Of a stretch of DNA of 64,000 nt, positions 42,801 through 54,622 are shown piece after piece (the first letter of the stretch is position 1; each line of letters starts with the position of its first letter). This DNA is from Orychophragmus violaceus. Its lineage: Eukaryota > Streptophyta > Magnoliopsida > Brassicales > Brassicaceae. The DNA is taken from assembly GCA_030180135.1 (NCBI GenBank), contig CM058236.1, positions 5,642,001 through 5,706,000 of the forward strand. Reading direction: 5' to 3'. Position numbers and translations under genes: made by a program. Under the pieces are notes generated by a model. That model saw only the letters and a list, made by a program, of their open reading frames with translations, was not told where the DNA came from and searched no databases.

Positions 42801-43759
42801 TCTACATAGACTCTCCATTTCCCGTTCTTTTTCTTAACCACTACGGGGTTCGCAAGCCAGTCGGGGTACTTGACCTCTCTGATCGATCTGATTTTTAATA
42901 ATCGATCGACCTCATCATTGACGGCTTGAGCTCGTTCCGGACCTAGTTTTCGACGTGTTTGTCTTATCGGTTTGTAGGTTGGGTCGACATTCAGCTCGTG
43001 GCTGGTGACGTCGATGTTGATCCCTTTCTTGTCTGCTGAAGACCAGGCAAAGGAGTCGACGTTTTGTTTAAGGAAAGAGACCAGTTCGTTTTTGACTGGC
43101 TCTGATAGGTCGATTCCAATGCCAACGAGTCTTTCGGGATGAGCATCGTCGATGCAAACTTGGGTCGTGAGGTCCTTTGGAGGTCCTATTTGACTCGGGT
43201 CATTCGACCTTTTGGTCTGCATGGTGGCGAGCTCGCCCTCTTTCTGTAATTGCTATGCATGGGATTTCTCAATTTGCTTGTATCCATTCATGTAGCAATG
43301 GCGGGAAATCTTTTGACTTCCATATACGGTTTTTACTCCTTTAGGAGTTGGGAATTTTACGCATTGATGGTAGGTCGATGGTACCGCTTTCATGTCGTAT
43401 ATCCATGGTCGACCTAGAATTGCGTTATAGGGAGCTGGCCGATCCACTATGACGAACTCTGTCATTCTTCGGACTTCTCCATCTATCACTGGGGCGAAGA
43501 CAGAGCCCATCGAGTACGTTGTTTCGCCAGCGAACCCTACTAGTGGTGTCTTTTCTTCCACGATCTCGGAGTCGTTGAAGTCCATCTTTTTGAACGCGTC
43601 GTAAAATAGGACATCCACCGAACTTCCTGTGTCGATCATTATTCTTGAGAGTTTGACATCTCCCACTACTAGACAAACGAGGAGAGCGTCGTCGTGTGGT
43701 TTGTCGAGATTGCTTGTCTCGCTCTCGTGGAAAGTGATCTCGTGGTCTGGACCTATCAT
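39853..43759 (-). pseudogene. Element B protease, reverse transcriptase, two RNase H domains and integrase, inactivated
   Basis: On the minus strand the protease (MIDTGSSVDVLF, AILGRPW) opens at 43759. A stop at 43253-43255 precedes the reverse transcriptase (VDFTDLNKACPKD, FMDAFSGYNQI, catalytic YIDD), in the same frame. A stop at 42425 and TGA at 41903-41905 (probably CGA before) interrupt the connection and first RNase H. A second RNase H follows (WKLYVDGASS, NNQAEYEALIAGL, DSQLV), a Tat hallmark. Integrase shows its zinc site (H..H, CGKC), WGMDIVGP, VTDNGPQF and the GNGLAEAANK region. Between WGMDIVGP and VKEFVWRNIVCRHG about 25 residues are missing and the frame shifts (about 40600-40640). 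The end matches RPWNIINLKKY near 39870. The enzyme set is complete in outline but cannot be made. Confidence 0.85.
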
Positions 43760-44199
43760 TGGGATTTTCTCCCCTTTGTTGGTCTCGACTCTTCTTTGAA
43801 GAGCTTTGATTTAATTGACCGAGTCTCGGCAAAGCTTGGAGCCACCGAAGATGAAGTCGATTCGTTTAGGGGGTATAGCCTGTACACCCCCCTGCAGAGA
43901 CGAGGGAGATTGATTAGTGAGCGTAAACTCTTAACGGGAGCCGGAGGCGGAGATAACGCCGAACCTTCCGGGGTGCCGCTCAGGCTGAGCTTGCCGAGAA
44001 TAAACTCAACTCGCTTCCGCGACCCCTGAGGGAGTGTTTCGGGAGATTCCGGCTCCTATGTCCGTTCTCGTTTATTCTGAGAAGGCCTCTTGGTGTTCGA
44101 CTCTTTGGTCTGTTTACTTTCCTTTTTGTCGGATGGAGTTTCCTCCTCGACTTCGGAGTCTTGTTTGCTTTCGGACTCTCGCTTTTGAGCCTCGGCTTT

Positions 44200-45932
44200 A
44201 GCTCGAGTATAGCAATCTTCAGTCGAGTGTCCTCTTTTGTTGTGAAATTCACAGAATATTTCCTTGTCGAACTCGAATTTCTTCGAGCTCTTCGGGCTCT
44301 CGACCGCATTAACGTTCCTTGATTTACGGGAATCCTTTTTTGAGTTCGAGTTCTGCGAGCCCGGCGGGTTCTTTTATTTTCGATGCTTTTCTCTGAGGGC
44401 CGTGGTTTCGTCCTCGAGGCGAGCGAAGGCCGATGCGCGATGAAGGGTGTCATCGAGTGTTTGAGGTTCACGGCCTGTTATTTCCTCGCGGAATATGGTT
44501 GAATACCATAGTCCACGTCGCAGTGCTTCTATAGCTACTTCGTCTCGTGGGTTTGCGATTTTGGATTTTATTTCCTTAAATAGGTCGATGTACGAGCGAA
44601 GCGATTCGTCGGGTTTTTGAGAGACGCCAAATAGAGCTGCCTCAGTAGTCTTTTCCTCGATAAAGACGGAGTATTGTTTGAGGAAATCCGTCATGAACTG
44701 GGTGAAGTTGTCGATTGGCCTTTCTTCTAGTCCGGCAAACCATTGTAGGGCGGAGCCCGATAGGTTTTCGGCGAAGAGCCTGCAGAAAGCCGGCTCTCTC
44801 TCCTCGTCGGTAAGGTATACCCTTGCCATTGCTAGTCGGAATGCCCTGATATGGGCTTTCGGGTCCGACTTCCCAGAGAATTCCGGAAATTTAGTTTTCT
44901 TGATTTCTCGGATCCTTGCGAAGGCGATCCGGTCTGTGAACGGCGTTTGTCGCGTTTCTTCGATTACTCGATCGATGTCGCGCGCCGCGCTCGTTGCCAT
45001 GTGAACTTTCGAGCTTAGACTGTTGAACTGGGCTTTAGACTGTTGAACTGGGCTTTAGCCTGTTCGATGTACTGTCTAAGCATATCGTGTTCATCGCCTA
45101 TCGTAGGCGTGAACTGAGCTTGTGCCTGGTTTGACGCTTGTTCCGGGAAAACGGGGTCGGGGAGATCGATTGGAGTTATTCGGGAGAAGTGGTGGCCCGG
45201 GTAATGGTCGGTTCCCTGATCCGGTTGGATCTGTGACCATTGAACTCGAAGTGAATGGCGTCGGTATCGCGATAGGGGTCATTATAGGGCGGAGGCCGCT
45301 ACTTGAGGTATTAGCAAAACTTCCCGACGCTCCCGGGGGAGTTACTACCTGGGAGAAGTCCAAGCGTGTACACGGTGGAGGACTTATGGAGGTTCGTGGA
45401 TCATGTGCTGACCTACCCCCTGGTTTTGGCTGGCGAGCTCTTCGAGACGGGCGTTAATGCGCCTTTACTGTTCATCGAGCTGCGTGGCCAGAGAGCGGTT
45501 CGCGATCTCTTGGGCCCGTGCACTTGCCTCGTTGTTCCTCGTTCGGTTTACCAGCAGGCTTAACATCGAACGGATTTCGGCGAGGTCATCCGGGCCTTGT
45601 CGCTGCGGAGCAGAAGGCAGTGGTGAGTTAGGTCTGGTTATTCCAGATCCACCTCCAGGGGTGGGAATCGAATCGTTTCTCATCCACACCCAGTTTCTAC
45701 TCGGATCGTTAGTTCCTGTTAAAACATTTGTCGGAGTCTGGCTCGTCGCAATCGTTTGGGCGACTGAGCCGGCTGGTGCCGAAGTCGTGGAGACTGAGGC
45801 AGAGCTCGTCAACACGCCGTCGGTCTGACCCATGATTCTTACCCCGGTGGTGTTCTGAGGAACGTTGTCAACCGTCTGAGGGTGGTCGACTGGTGGTTTG
45901 GCGCTGGGAGAGCCAGATTGGTCGGGATTCAT
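44200..45932 (-). pseudogene. Element B gag, inactivated
   Basis: Starts at ATG 45932 (MNPDQSGSPS) about 50 bases inside the primer-binding site. The N-terminal S/T/P-rich part runs to a TAA at 45465. After frame breaks the capsid is open at 44374-45000 (KFPEFSGKSDPKAHIRAF, LSGSALQWFAGL, FMTDFLKQYS, ESLRSYIDLFKEIKSKI), a standard retrotransposon gag capsid. A TAA at 44374 follows. Past it, in the same frame, is a zinc-binding motif CEFHNKRGHSTEDC near 44230, the form usual in Tat gag. An overlapping ORF at 43980-44471 is a shadow. A 27-base direct repeat at 45020-45060 (ACTGTTGAACTGGGCTTTAG twice) adds local length. Confidence 0.82.
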
Positions 45933-45985
45933 CTCGATCTATCGGATCTAGGATCTGATTCTTAAGACAGGAAAACTATAGATAG

Positions 45986-46003
45986 TCCCCACAGTCGGCG
46001 CCA
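45986..46003 (-). promoter_or_regulatory. Element B primer-binding site
   Basis: On the minus strand TGGCGCCGACTGTGGGGA, two bases from the LTR start at 46006. It differs from the Athila site after the shared TGGCGCCG. Confidence 0.85.
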
Positions 46004-46005
46004 AA

Positions 46006-46517
46006 TGTGAGATCCGGGATTCACACTAAGAATTTGTATTCGTGGATTTGGACTTATGGATATAGAAATGGTATAGTTTCCTATGAATCAAAGACTTTAT
46101 TGAGATTGATCGTCGACATAGAACAAACACAATCGAAAAGAGAGTACAAAGTATGATGATCGAGCTATCTAGTTGAAGTGTTCTAGGTTAGGGTTGGAAT
46201 GTCTTAAGTGAATCGCCACTTCTTCTTTAAATAGTCTCGACTTTGACCTTCTTGTTCCGATATTTCGGCCTCGCCTTCATAACGATCTCCGAGATTTACG
46301 CTGATCAGTTGAACCGACGAAGACCGAGTTGCTCTATCTCCACGTCCTCTCCTGCAGAGCTCGAGCTCGATCGACTCTTACTTCGGCATCACTTGGGCCT
46401 TGTCAGGGTGTCATTCGTTCGGGCCCAACAGGTGAATCGGCTCGTCTCTTTATCTTTGATTCTGGAACGGGCTCATAGATATGGGCCTTTGTTTTATTTG
46501 TTAATGGGCCGGATTTC
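46006..46517 (-). repeat. Element B right LTR (its 5' LTR), outer end truncated
   Basis: 512 bases matching the left LTR from TGTGAGATCCGGG to GGGCCGGATTTC. The last 24 bases of the left copy (from CTAGAGGGAAATCC to CCAACA) are absent. They are replaced by 17 bases of filler (46518-46534) before the duplicated flank. Confidence 0.82.
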
Positions 46518-46534
46518 ATAGATATTCAATTTGG

Positions 46535-47968
46535 AAACCCAATTGAACTGATTTGACTAATTGACTTTAACCGGCTTTGACCAATTAAAATTGACTGTTG
46601 ACTACTAAACCGGTTGACCGCAAGTTGACCAATCAAACCAAGCTTAACCAAAGCTGTACCAAATCAAATTGATTGTTGAATTGATCCCAAACCGCACCGG
46701 CTGAAGAGAACCAAGGAGAAACTGCGGTTAACCAGCTGCTCCGGCGTTGACCGCGGTGGAGGAAGGTTGACTGGAGACTGAGGGACTTCTCCGGTGACTG
46801 ACCGGTGGAGAGGTGGACTACGGCGACTGAGAAGAGGCTGAAGAAGCGATTGGAGGAAGAGGACCCCATGACAAGCTCTTTTTCTCCGGCATTGACCGGC
46901 AAGACCCGGCGTTGACCGGCGGTTTATGGGCTTCACTGGCGACTAATAGAGACTTCTGGCGACCTAGAAGTCCTCCGAAGAGAGATAGAGATAGCTGAGG
47001 AGAGGAGAAGAGACTGAAGAACCGGCTGAAGAAGGCGGAACACGACGGAGGCTCGACGGCGGCTCACCGGTGGTAACTTCTCCGGCGTGATTCCGGCGAG
47101 CTCCAGCGGCGGGGTGATGAACTGACCGGTGGTGAATGGAGAGGAGAGTGAGGTGAGTCTGCTGGTGCAAGATTTTTTGTGAGATTATGCTTGAAGAAGG
47201 TGTTATTTGGGTTACTTGCTCCTCAAGCTTTGATGAACTTCAAGAACATCATGAAGAACACATTGAATCTTCATGCAATTGGGATGAATATGGAGAGAGA
47301 GAGAGATGGGAAATCGAGAAAGAGGGATGAGAGAGGCTAGAGAGAATTTCTTTGATGAGTTGAATGTGAGATTGAGTGAATGAAAGGGATGAAAAGATGT
47401 TTTTGCCATGCAAAGTTATTCATTGAACGAAAAAATATTTCTTTGAACTCAAGATAGTGTAGGTGGCGCCATCTGAGTGAGTGAGGGAGGACACTTGGCT
47501 CTACAGGGTTCAATCTGACCAAAAAAACTGCACACTCCAAGCTTCTAGAACTCAGTAATCTCCGTTCCATTCTGTCGGTCCGATATAGCCATTTCCGAGT
47601 TTGATATATAAAACCCCATAGCTTATTCTATAATTACTCCAAGCCACATTTCCACAAACTAGATGATGTTGTGTGCATTTATAAATTTGAATCACTCCGT
47701 TTGGACATCGTAGCTCCCGTTATGAATTTTACAAGTTTTGTCGGTTCTATCGATTTCCTTTCTCGACAGTCCTAAAAACTCGTTTTGCCACTTATTGTCT
47801 TCGAAATGTTTTCTTTACTTAAAAAGAGAAAAATTTGGCCAGTCTCGGCTTCCGGCTCGCATTTTGGTAAAATTACCAAAATGCCCCTGATATATTGAAA
47901 CTACGAAATTGCCCCGATTGATTTTTTTTGCTGCCCGTTGACCCAATTTTACGAAACAAGGTATTACA
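46535..47968 (-). mobile_element. Element H, 3' LTR, segment 3
   Basis: The first 68 bases repeat 17526-17593. The segment continues rich in TTGACC up to about 46930, then a GA-rich stretch, and ends AAGGTATTACA at 47968. Next to it, TTCTTCCCCACTTAC is the complement of a polypurine tract, so this is the LTR edge that faces the interior of H. No gene is visible; small ORFs at 46633-47570 show no domain. Confidence 0.55.
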
Positions 47969-48284
47969 TTCTTCCCCACTTACATGAATTAGGTCCCCAA
48001 ATTCTCCGTTACTGCCAAACTTAGAATTGGTACCAAATCTTGTAAGTCGCCATACTGAACTGGTTCTGCTGCTTCACTGCTCGAACACTGATCCAACTGA
48101 ACCAAGCTTCCGATGCTTACTGACTCCGAAACACTGTCTTTCACAAAACTGTACCACACTGATCTTTGACTAAACTGCCCCATTTTAAATTCTGATTCCA
48201 TCCGCGCCAATTGACATTGCTCTGATTCTCACTTCGGGCTTCCCCACTTTGTTTCGACCTCCATAACTGTACCATACTGATTTG
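47969..48284 (-). other. Element H interior next to its 3' LTR
   Basis: 316 bases between the H polypurine tract (47969-47978) and the insertion point of Athila C. A 73-codon minus-strand ORF (47989-48210) has no domain I recognise. The sequence resumes at 61523. Confidence 0.5.
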
Positions 48285-49473
48285 TGATAGGGTCTAGTTT
48301 TAATCCTATTCTACTGCAAGTGCACAGTTAAGTGATTGTAGTATATAGGGTATCGAATCCACAGAGACTCTGGTTTTCGATAGACCAAGAACAATAGAGA
48401 TTTAAACTAGGAAGAAAGCAATGTGAAGTAAACTAAAAGCAAAACAAGGAAGCAAACGATAGCAGGAGTGAGTTGTAAGCAATAAACTAAGGGCGCTAAG
48501 TCTAGGGAGTTCTCAGGAAATCAGACAAGCAGATTAATATTCAGTCAGGATCTAATTAAACGCAGTTCTAGAACTCAAAGCACAGATATAGAATAAACCA
48601 ACTTTCGCTGTGAAGATTCTCTAAGCCTAATTGCAGAAATCCAAATGTCTTTGTAATTCCTAACAGATTAAACCAGCTTTAATGATCAGGTTCGATATGT
48701 TCACAATTAAACTAAACCAAATTTCTTTGCGAGTAATTCAATTGCTCAATCTAAATAGTTCAGGTTCTAAATCACACTTTCGTGCCAACCTAGCAACCTA
48801 TGATCTAGATTCTAAGTGATCAGGTTAGAACTAGCATTAAGCACAGTTTAGATTGAAGAACATCTATTGATTTGAATCCTTAACTGAATTGATTAAATCT
48901 AACAAGTCATGAAATCCCTAATGAGAATCCCTAAACCTAACAATGAATCTACTCAGACATGATTAATGAAACAGAAATCATAGAATTAATAGATTGCATA
49001 TAAGAAAATAAATAGATAAAGGGGTTCGAAATCTTCTCCAAAATAGATGAAGTACAAGATCAGATCAGCCCCAAAAGCTCTAAAAATCTCTTAGCTCTAA
49101 GTATGAAAGCGTATCTAATTAAAACACCAAAAACTTAATTAAATATGTATAATCTCGGCCTGGGGCTTCTTTGTAAATATCAGGAACTTCTGGGCCAAAG
49201 TGTAAAATCTTCCCTCTTCATTAAACCGCCGAGTTTCGGCCCATCTCGCTTGTGCAACGATCGACACCAAAGGTGTGTCGATTGATGCAATCCTCTGCTT
49301 CGGACAGTGAGCTCAACTCTCTCGGCCAAACACTCCAAAAAGCTCCAGAATGCTCCAACATCTCCAATTCTGCTCCAAACCTGATTATACCTGTAATAGA
49401 CTCTAAAAGAACACAAATAGACTCTAAAACACTTATATCATGGCATAAAACCGGTAAAAACCATGATATATCA
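48285..49473 (-). repeat. Element C left LTR (its 3' LTR)
   Basis: Plus-strand ends TGATAGGGTCTAG and CATGATATATCA, 1189 bp. Dyad motifs at 49252-49289 (GCAACGATCGACAC, CAAAG, GTGTGTCGATTGATGC). The polypurine-tract complement follows at 49475-49487. Confidence 0.92.
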
Positions 49474-50834
49474 ACTCCCCCACACTTAGCCTTTGCTTGC
49501 CCTCAAGCAAAACAGAGAACTAAAACATGGTGAAGAGGTTTGAAAACTTTCAGAAACTCTTTTCATCTTTGAAGCAACAACACTCAGATTCCCCTTAGTA
49601 AACCACTGAAAGAATCAATCACAAGGTATCAAGACCAACATATACTTCCCCCACACTTAGCAACTGTCCTAAGTAAACTCCACAATCACATTCACGCATT
49701 CAAATTCTCCCTACTGACTTCTGCAAGTATTTAAGAGCGGTCTCACCCAAGGAGTATCGATCAAAGGCACATGGACTCTTACCTTATCAGCTCTAGACCA
49801 CCATACTATCTTTCTCTAGTCCCTTTCTTCTCTTTTCCCTTCCTTAGCATTCTGATTTTATCATTTTTTTTTTTTTATCAGTGCTCTTCCCGTTAAGGGG
49901 TGTACTTTGGACACATTCCATGGATCACATAGGAGATAATAGTGTTTGCTACTATTCCCATGACCACTTCGGAGTTACTAACTCATCCTCAGTTTATTAT
50001 CTTTTTTATTTTATGGAAGGGGAGAAGGGAACTAAATAGGACATGTTTACAGGCTGTGTCAGAACTAACAAGGGAATCCGACACAAAGTATACCAAGCCC
50101 TTAGGTGAGAAATCTAAGTCAGTATTAAGTTTGAAGTCAGTAAAAGGATCCTCTGATACCTGAAGTGATGTGGGTGTCCTCAGTAGGTTGATCTGGGATG
50201 GAGTTTTCTAATAGTCATAGATAGATCCTGCAACTTCATCCCAATGGTTACTTAAGTTCCTGCAAGTGCTGTTAATCTTCTAAAAAAATCATTGTTTCTT
50301 ACTTTAACTAGTTTTCGACCAAAAAAAAAAACTAGTTTTGACTCAATAAAACAAAAATTTTGAAAAACGGACTGACTCTAAGAAAACAGAAAGATAATAG
50401 TCAGTAGCACCTCCCCCACACTTAAGACACACTGTCCCCAGTAGTGTCAAGCGAAGGATTGGTAAAAAGAAAAATAAATAAAAGATGAAATTATGTCTGT
50501 CGGATCTTTACCTCTGTCGCTCAAGCATCGATCGTTGCACTAGGTGCATCGACCGTTGCTAGGCGATTTTCGTGTATGGTCGATCGTTGCTCAGGACCGC
50601 AACGATCGCTGCAATGCGATTTCCTTCGTGTTGTGACGATCGACACAATGTGTGTCGGTCGACGCACTGCGATTTGGCCGAGACTTGCAAACATAAACTC
50701 ACCAAAAACTGAAACAAAACGTAAAATCCTAATAAAACACCAAAAATTAAGTAGAAAAACACCAGTACCTAACAGTGGGTTGCCTCCCACTCAGCGCTTG
50801 TTTAAGGTAATTAGCTTGACCGGACGAACAAAAA
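49474..50834 (-). other. Element C 3' spacer with three polypurine tracts and a dyad cluster
   Basis: No gene. Complements of AAGTGTGGGGGA(A/G) lie at 49475-49487, 49646-49658 and 50411-50423. The dyad cluster at 50524-50666 includes the pairs around CTAGGT and around ACAATGT. The layout mirrors the A and D spacers. Confidence 0.8.
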
Positions 50835-53489
50835 TCAGGCCCCGTGAGATCCTGACAGAGACTTTGATTGTCTCTGTGCAAGTCTCCTCATCCAAGACGG
50901 CGAGTAGGCTGTATCAGAATGAACTTGTCCAAGAAAAGAAGGAGTAAAGTGTGCTCCAGGATCCAAGATCACAGTGTTACTTGGCTGCTTGTCATCTCCA
51001 TCCATGATGGTGAATGTCTGCCCATCAATCAGCGGTCTGCGCAGCTTATTCATCTCATAATGCAGCGGCTCATCTCCCAGGTGGAGATCAATCAGACTGT
51101 GTCTAACATCTATTACCGCCCCTGCCGTAGCCAAAAATGGTCTCCCAAGTATCAACGCATCATCAGGATCACTGTCGTACTTCAGCACTAAGAAGTCTAT
51201 TGGAACTAAGTAGTTTCCAACTCTCACCGGGATGTCCTCAAGCAGTCCTTCTGGAACCCTTATAGACTGATCAGCTAGGACAAGAGAGGTCCTAGTAGGC
51301 GAAAAATACAGCATCCCCAGCTTCTCTGCCACAGAATATGGCATAAGACTTCCAGCAGCCCCCATATCACACAGAGAACGCCTAAAAGTATCCTCAAAGA
51401 TAGAACAGTTAAGCACAAAGACTCCAGGGTCAGGCAACTTCTTCGGAACCTTGGTTAACAGTACATCACTTAAGTGTTGAGGAACAACAATCACTCAATT
51501 CTTCAGCTCTTCATCCAAAGGCAGCATCTTATTTAAGTACCTCTGCACACAGGGATGATAAGGTGGATCATCAGAAGATGGAATTTCTTCCAACTCTTCA
51601 TCAATCTCTTCCAGCTGTTTAAGCTCTTCAATTTCTTGCTTAATCACTTCAGACACTGAGGGATATAATTGAATGGCATGTGCATAAATTTCCTGTTGAG
51701 TAATCTTAGACACTCCAGGGAATAAGCGGTCAAGTTCTAAGTCTGCATCGATGCCATCACAATCCTGCGAGTCTGCCTGTTCACGACCTGCAACGATCGA
51801 TGCTAGTTGTGCGTCGATCGTTGCATCACTGTTTTCACAGTTTCTACCCGAGAGATTTCCCTCAAAATCCGAAAATTTATCCTCCTCTACCAACTCAGCT
51901 GTGTTCAACTCAAAATTTTCACCTTGAGTTGATCCATCATTGATGTACACGGACCAGGCCTTAATGTGCATGTCTGCTACTCCTTTTTCTTTAACAGAAC
52001 TAGAAATCTGACTCACTTGAGTATCCAACTGCTTCACATGGGTGTTCAGAGACTCAAACTTCCCATTTAGGTCCTCGTAGACAGCATCCAACTTCTTATT
52101 GCAGTCCACAACAATCTTGGTCTGACTTTCCAGCAGCTGTTCCATCATTGCCTCTATCTTACTTTCATGAGCAGTGGCTACAGGAGGCGCTTGGTAAGAA
52201 GATGATCCATAGGTTCTCTGAGTACCTTATCCAAAAGGTTTCTGAAAACCACTAGTCTGTCCAAAACCAGAGGAATTCTGATTGCCTGTGAAGGCACTCC
52301 TCTGTCCTCCATTGAAGAACCTGTTACCCTGCTGATTACCAAATCTATTACCTTGGAATCCAGATCCTCCTATGTAATTCACATCTTCTTCCTGAGTGTC
52401 CTCCTCAGTCTGAATTACCTCTACAACTTGGGCAAAGTGGACAGCTTTCTTACCAGCTAGGAGATTACAAACTGTGTCCAGCTTAGATCTAATATCAGCA
52501 ATCTCCAAATTCTCTACACTTCCACCAGATTTCTTCCTCCTCTCATCCATAGTCTTGCAACTGTTGCTGCTTGCTAGGTTCTCAATTAACTGCTTAGCTT
52601 GTGCAGGAGTCCTGGTGTTAAAGTTTGCATTGCTGGAGTTATCCAGCGCAGACTGATATGGAAGATCTATGCCTCTGAAGAAGATACCTAGCAATGTGAC
52701 CTCAGTGAATCCATGGTGTGGGCAGTCACGTTGGTACTTCTTGAATCTCATCCAGGCAGCTTTTAAAGGCTCCACAGGGCCTTGGGAGAATGTCAGAATG
52801 TCCTGTCTGGACTGATCTGAGCGCGCATCATCGTAGAAATGTCTCAGGAACTCACCCTTCAGGGCATCCCAAGTAGTAAACTGCCCAGTTGCAAGTTGCC
52901 TAATCCATGCAGCAGCGTCTCCAGCGAGACTGTACGGAAAGAGCTTAAGAAACTGATAATCCTGGCAGACTCCATCATACTTCATGCCAGTGATTATATC
53001 CTCAAACTGATCAATGTGATCCATAGGCAGCTCCGTTGGGTAACCATGGAAGGCATTCTATCTCATCAGCGAGTAGTAGATGGTTTTGATCTCAAAATCA
53101 TTCCTCTCAAAACCAGGAAGTACTAAAGCTGACCGGTTTGCACGAAACTCATCCGGTCTGTTGTAGTCAGCTAAAGTCCTCTCATGGATAACCATCCTCT
53201 GCTCCTGTCTACCTTGGGCCTGTCTCTGGCCTTGGTTCTGCTCCTGTTGTGGTTCAGGAGGATCAGGGATTACATTCCCTTCAACATCAACCCTATGCCC
53301 AACAACATTGTACGGATTGTTATCTCGGTCCCTCAGGGCACCTTGAGCATCAGGCATTATGATTAACTTTTGTACCACCATCCTTGCTCTTCTTTCTCTT
53401 CTGTTAGTCCTTTCTATTCGTCCAAGTTCGTCTAGTCTGAGATTGACGAGATTCAAGTTTTGATTACTTCTGGTTTCACGCTTCTGCAT
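50835..53489 (-). pseudogene. Element C gag and protease-like protein, three nonsense codons in one frame
   Basis: Starts at ATG 53489 (MQKRETRSNQN). The order is a basic N-terminus (RRERRARMV), capsid (DHIDQFEDIITGMKYDGV, SLAGDAAAWIRQL, AAWMRFKKYQRDCPHHG), an N/G/Q-rich tail and a coiled-coil-like region (KLDAVYEDLNGKFESLNTH). The protease-like domain (VFVLNCSIFED, LCDMGAAGSLMPYSVAEKLG, LILGRPFLATAGAVID) follows, then the tail YSPSWMRRLAQRQSKS. Stops lie at 53058-53060, 52227-52229 and 51495-51497, all in one frame, so no indel has occurred in about 2.65 kb. DMGAAG where D(T/S)G is expected makes protease activity doubtful. No pol follows. Confidence 0.85.
51789..51825 (-). repeat. Dyad-motif pair inside element C gag frame
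   Basis: TGCAACGATCGATGC, spacer TAGTTG, then TGCGTCGATCGTTGCA. It lies at the position of the matching pair in D (57705-57741). Confidence 0.8.
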
Positions 53490-53508
53490 AAACCGTCTGC
53501 AATCGTAG

Positions 53509-53595
53509 TGCAACGATCGATGCAAGAGATGCAACGATCGACTCAACTCAGAATCGCCTGGTAACGATCGACACAGAAAGTGCAACGATCGATGC
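53509..53595 (-). repeat. Dyad-motif cluster in element C leader
   Basis: Four half-sites (GCAACGATCGATGC, GCAACGATCGACTC, GTAACGATCGACAC, GCAACGATCGATGC) immediately upstream of the gag start, as in A, D and E. Confidence 0.8.
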
Positions 53596-53714
53596 TAGGC
53601 GAATGTCGTACCTGCGACAGAAAGAAAACATAGAAAATCAGTAAAAGATAAAAACAAAAACAAAAAAATCCTAGTAAAAACCCTAAGCTCGAAGCTATCG
53701 AAGACTCTTAAGAG

Positions 53715-53732
53715 TCCCCGGCAACGGCGCCA
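53715..53732 (-). promoter_or_regulatory. Element C primer-binding site
   Basis: The complement of TGGCGCCGTTGCCGGGGA, 6 bases from the LTR at 53739. Confidence 0.9.
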
Positions 53733-53738
53733 AAAACT

Positions 53739-54622
53739 TGATAGGGTCTAGTTTTAATCCTATTCTACTGCAAGTGCACAGTTAAGTGATTGTAGTATAT
53801 AGGGTATCGAATCCACAGAGACTCTGGTTTTCGATAGACCAAGAACAGTCGAGATTTAAACTAGGAAGAAAGCAATGTGAAGTAAACTAAAAGCAAAACA
53901 AGGAAGCAAACTATAGCAGGAGTGAGTTGTAAGCAATAAACTAAGGGCGCTAAGTCTAGGGAGTTCTCAGGAAACCAGACAAGCAGATTAATATTCAGTC
54001 AGGATCTAATTAAACGCAGTTCTAGAACTCAAAGCACAAATATAGAATAAACCAACTTTCGCTGTGAAGATTCTCTAAGCCTAATTGCAGAAATCCAAAT
54101 GTCTTTGTAATTCCTAACAGATTAAACCAGCTTTAATGATCAGGTTCGATATGTTCACAATTAAACTAAACCAAATTTCTTTGCGAGTAATTCAATTGCT
54201 CAATCTAAATAGTTCAGGTTCTAAATCACACTTTCGTGCCAACCTAGCAACCTATGATCTAGATTCTAAGTGATCAGGTTAGAACTAGCATTAAGCACAG
54301 TTTAGATTGAAGAACATCTATTGATTTGAATCCTTAACTGAATTGATTAAATCTAACAAGTCATGAAATCCCTAATGAGAATCCCTAAACCTAACAATGA
54401 ATCTACTCAGACATGATTAATGAAACAGAAATCATAGAATTAATAGATTGCATATAAGAAAATAAATAGATAAAGGGGTTCGAAATCTTCTCCAAAATAG
54501 ATGAAGTACAGGATCAGATCAGCCCCAAAATCTCTAAAAATCTCTTAGCTCTAAGTATGAAAGCGTATCTAATTAAAACACCAAAAACTTAATTAAATAG
54601 GTATAATCTCGGCCTGGGGCTT
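53739..54622 (-). repeat. Element C right LTR (its 5' LTR), first segment
   Basis: 884 bases matching 48285 onward. It breaks at GGCCTGGGGCTT, where element D begins, and resumes after the GGCTT duplication at 61211. Confidence 0.92.

Larger units (their letters stand above)
17594..46517 (-). mobile_element. Element B: Tat-lineage Ty3/gypsy retrotransposon carrying four later insertions
   Basis: LTRs lie at 17594-18129 and 46006-46517, differing at about 2 percent by eye. The primer-binding site is at 45986-46003 and gag-pol runs right to left from 45932 to about 39853. Two RNase H domains follow the reverse transcriptase, which with an extra ORF in the 3' region points to the Tat lineage. 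Without the CACTA, F, G and E insertions the element is about 11 kb. The right LTR lacks its last 24 bases, and a 17-base filler separates it from a duplicated flank. Many stops and a deletion in integrase make it dead. Confidence 0.85.
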
